From Botrimarina hoheduenensis (lineage in GTDB: Bacteria; Planctomycetota; Planctomycetia; Pirellulales; Lacipirellulaceae), in assembly GCF_007859815.1 (NCBI RefSeq), contig NZ_SJPH01000002.1, forward strand, positions 530,286 to 594,285: a DNA stretch of 64,000 nt, given 5' to 3'. Below are positions 62,601 through 64,000 of this stretch, in pieces. Made by a program: the position numbers and the translations under genes. The notes under the pieces were generated by a model. That model made no database searches and was not told the origin of the DNA. It saw only the letters and a program-made list of their open reading frames with translations. Positions within the stretch are counted from its first letter, which is position 1. The number at the start of each line of letters is the position of its first letter.

Positions 62601-62660
62601 CGGGGACGCAACAAACGGCCGGAGAAGGCATGTCAATTCGACGCGCACACCGACCGCCAT
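59619..62660 (-). CDS. ftsK: FtsK/SpoIIIE DNA translocase with acidic linker and tail
   Basis: 1013 residues from the ATG at 62660; the ATG at 62720 adds 20 residues and cannot be excluded. Several membrane helices occupy residues 40-200. An acidic linker (about 248-302) contains WEYEDADEEDE and EEWEYEDEEEEE. The motor has Walker A GRTGTGKS near 540, Walker B VIVADEMADLMM near 662 and a gamma domain QRCLGIGYGRAARLIDFMAE near 845 that reads KOPS-like DNA. The last 125 residues are almost entirely Glu/Asp with EEWEYE repeats, absent from E. coli FtsK. It pumps DNA at division septa. Planctomycetes lack FtsZ yet retain this motor. Confidence 0.94.
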   Translation of the reverse strand: MAVGVRVELTCLLRPFVASPASSPPRPAPLPDRSPKIDVAALLLGVVTLLAGVSLASYDRFDPPSRLAWPPVEGVRNACGAVGAQTAHTLLQTLGVGAYYALASAGGLTWLLLKRREIDQPILRVAGWGLSLVGFSTLATLLLPSWTPGPLVGAGGEIGALGRTWLEANFASAGAVLVGVAAVLAGLLLSTDYFLFRAAAKTAAVSATTVVAAGRVGQAAVTRLARVHRRTDLDLVEATGLADGKTKEGAVLDSEKEDAEENDEAEDDADQWEYEDADEEDEASDDEEWEYEDEEEEELVEADEAAPTGAIAGAAAAVGGIGKRLATALRVKTPDTPTTNNPPPTDAPQSEAEDGIGVRKPKAKSEREQIIESLEAADHDADFDSDYELPPIDLLLAAEEISYDQHEKEVRRKAKILEQTFANFGFNVKVVEVETGPVIAQYEVELEPGLRLSKITGLADDLAIALRAPSVRIVAPIPGKNTVGIEAPNDTRQVVRLREVIEETDGQARRMKIPIYLGKDVAGNPMVVDLAALPHLLIAGRTGTGKSVCLNSIIVSILMSRGPDEVRMLMIDPKMVELSGYRKLPHLMHPVVTDMKKAEAILAWAVDKMEERYTLLARAGVRHVSVYNQLSEAELRDRLQSSDGEPMDDASFSLIPKQLPFIVIVADEMADLMMTAGKDVEQHIIRLAQKSRAVGIHLILATQKPTVDVITGLIKSNLPARIAFQVASRTDSRVVLDEMGADKLLGNGDMLFLSPGTSMLLRGQGTYLSDDEISRVVDYVGTDDQQFAVELMQLKTKEEEEAATGPGPLKNRDELYQAAVDVVVRERRGSVSLLQRCLGIGYGRAARLIDFMAEDGIVGEYNGSQAREILITVEEWEAMTAEGGTATASPAVPVTVSPAAAKPTAPWEEEQDSATEDEAEAFDEEDEQDDAEEDPEEDAEEEDEEDDAEEDDAESEDDETAEEEDEEEWEYEEEDESEEGEEGDEEWEYVYEDEDAESEEDQEEDPEEDEEAA

Positions 62661-62938
62661 CGCGCAGCATCGGCTGCTGAGCGGTCGCACCGAGAGTCCC
62701 GCCGCCGGCGCCGCTAGCACCCCTGCGAAGCGGAACGCCCGGCCAATCGTTGCGACCCTTCAGCCGGTAGCACCCTTTCGGCCTAACCCCGGTGCGTACG
62801 ACCTGTTAATACCCGGAACCCATCGGGGCGATACCGATCGCGAATTCAAACGATAATCGTTCGACGCAAATCGGCCCTCGATCACTGCCGTGGCCGTGTA
62901 CTCTGCTGACGGCGGCTTTCTTGGAACCATTGCCGTCG

Positions 62939-63958
62939 ATGCCCACATTCATTCGGATCAGGGTGGCTGGGCTGATCGTCCTGTTGGCTGGGGCTTCCGG
63001 ATGTGCCCTTCCCCTGCGAACCTCTCGTCGGACCGAAAACACGGCCCCGCCCACCAACAGCCAAGTTGATCGGGCTTCCGAACAGGCCCAAGCGCTTGGC
63101 CGCTCTGAGAACGCTCCGCAAGCGGCGACGAAACCTCCGCTGTTTGGACCCCCAACGCTTGCCGAGCACACCGCTCTCCGCTTCGATCAGGAGCCCCTTT
63201 CCGAAGAGGTCACTTTCGAAAGCGATGGCCCGCGCGCCGCTCAACCGGGGTTGCTGGTGAGGTTGGTCAACGACCAGCGGGAGTTCTATAAGGTCGACTC
63301 GCTTTTGGTGCTGGGGGGGGCCGTCGCGGTGGCGGGCTTTTCCGCCAATAGCCAGCTCGATCGCGATATCGATCGGCACTTTCAGGCCAGCGTGCGCGGC
63401 GCGACGGCAGACGATTGGTTTGAGTCGCTCCATGCCGGCAAAGAACTGGGCAACGGCCTTTATACGTTACCGGTGTACGGCGGCTGCTGGGTGCTCGGCG
63501 AGTTGCTGCCCGAATCCGAGACCGCTGGCGTTCTGGGCGACTGGGGCCAGCGGACGACCCGCAGCTTTCTTGTCGGCGCACCTATGACCGTCGCCTTGCA
63601 GGCGGTGCTCGGCGGCAGCCGACCCGGCGAGACGGTGAACGATTCGGGGTGGACCCCTTTTGACGACAACAACGGTGTGAGCGGTCACAGCTTCATGGGC
63701 TCGTTGCCGTTCCTAGCGGCCGCAAAGATGAGCGAGCGGCCCCGCACCAAGGCCCTGTTCTACGCCGGATCGGCGATCGCCCCGCTCTCGCGGATCAACG
63801 ACGGGGCCCACTATCCTTCGCAGGTGATGCTTGGCTGGTTCATCGCCTATCTGGCCGCCGACGCGGTTGATGCAACCGAGACGGGCTTTGACCAGATGCG
63901 GCTGATCCCCTACGCGACTCCGACCGAGTCGGGAGTGGCGGTCGAGGTGGCTTACTAG
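62939..63958 (+). CDS. PAP2-superfamily phosphatase lipoprotein
   Basis: 339 residues from the ATG at 62939; a TTG at 62921 would add six. The lipobox LAGASGC follows the signal peptide. Residues 30-100 are Pro/Thr-rich. The PAP2 motifs are GSRPGE, GVSGHSFMGSLPF and SRINDGAHYPSQVMLGW (near 275-300), with His in SGHS and GAHYPSQV. The family hydrolyses phospho-lipid or pyrophosphate substrates such as undecaprenyl pyrophosphate; it also contains haloperoxidases. The substrate is unknown. Lipidation places it at the membrane facing the periplasm. The left flank is divergent from ftsK. Confidence 0.9.
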   Translation: MPTFIRIRVAGLIVLLAGASGCALPLRTSRRTENTAPPTNSQVDRASEQAQALGRSENAPQAATKPPLFGPPTLAEHTALRFDQEPLSEEVTFESDGPRAAQPGLLVRLVNDQREFYKVDSLLVLGGAVAVAGFSANSQLDRDIDRHFQASVRGATADDWFESLHAGKELGNGLYTLPVYGGCWVLGELLPESETAGVLGDWGQRTTRSFLVGAPMTVALQAVLGGSRPGETVNDSGWTPFDDNNGVSGHSFMGSLPFLAAAKMSERPRTKALFYAGSAIAPLSRINDGAHYPSQVMLGWFIAYLAADAVDATETGFDQMRLIPYATPTESGVAVEVAY

Positions 63959-64000
63959 CACCGGCCGAGCTTACCGCGGACTTCGATTCGCAAGATGGCA

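Overview
The window looks like a chromosomal segment of a GC-rich planctomycete, probably of the Pirellulales. The supporting signs are PEP-CTERM proteins, dockerin-like repeats joined to PEP-CTERM tails, a DUF1559 prepilin-like fragment, NHL and PQQ propellers on secreted proteins, a MoxR/VWA pair, a Sua5-phosphatase fusion, an orphan MraZ, and a TIGR03545/TIGR03546 pair. About 45 protein genes are supported on both strands. I saw no tRNA, no rRNA, no CRISPR array and no complete mobile element. The first bases are the truncated end of an IS3-like element that continues outside the window.

Left third (1-19.7 kb): an IS edge; a LuxR-type regulator divergent from a PAS-like ORF; a leftward VWA/MoxR/small membrane protein operon with an upstream NHL lipoprotein; a rightward group of Sua5-arginine phosphatase fusion, RpiB and glycerate 2-kinase; a DUF1598 secreted protein; a DUF11-type lipoprotein followed by a stand-alone LigD phosphoesterase-like protein; a ketoacyl synthase; orphan mraZ with its promoter and a far-downstream terminator; isocitrate dehydrogenase; and a winged-helix regulator.

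Middle (19.7-42.4 kb): this part carries most of the accessory content. A DUF1559 gene is cut short and runs into an unrelated short ORF that overlaps a TIGR03032 gene. A TrkA-C membrane gene carries an in-frame TGA. After PQQ, DUF1844, CTP synthase and serine hydrolase genes comes a leftward block with a near-symmetrical order: TPR protein, two tandem paralogous PEP-CTERM/dockerin proteins, TPR protein. A 26-bp inverted repeat pair flanks the two PEP-CTERM genes. Fumarase, TrpC, a small PEP-CTERM protein and a MOSC protein follow.

Right third (42.4-64 kb): mainly housekeeping. It holds rpoN, ebfC, dnaX, an SRP RNA gene, gluQ, the TIGR03546/TIGR03545 pair, a small PEP-CTERM protein with a near-consensus sigma-70 promoter, a CBS-domain protein downstream of two perfect CRP-type palindromes, valS, a PhoD phosphatase, citramalate synthase, ftsK with very acidic low-complexity regions, and a PAP2 phosphatase lipoprotein.

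The genes cover translation quality and fidelity (valS, gluQ, Sua5), replication and chromosome handling (dnaX, ebfC, ftsK), central and amino acid metabolism (icd, fumC, cimA, trpC, pyrG, rpiB, glycerate kinase), and an exported protein set typical of planctomycetes. No complete novel defence or mobile system is visible. The best candidates for undescribed biology are the TPR/PEP-CTERM block with its inverted repeats, the degenerate Sua5-YwlE fusion, the CRP-like site pair, and the structured interval after mraZ.
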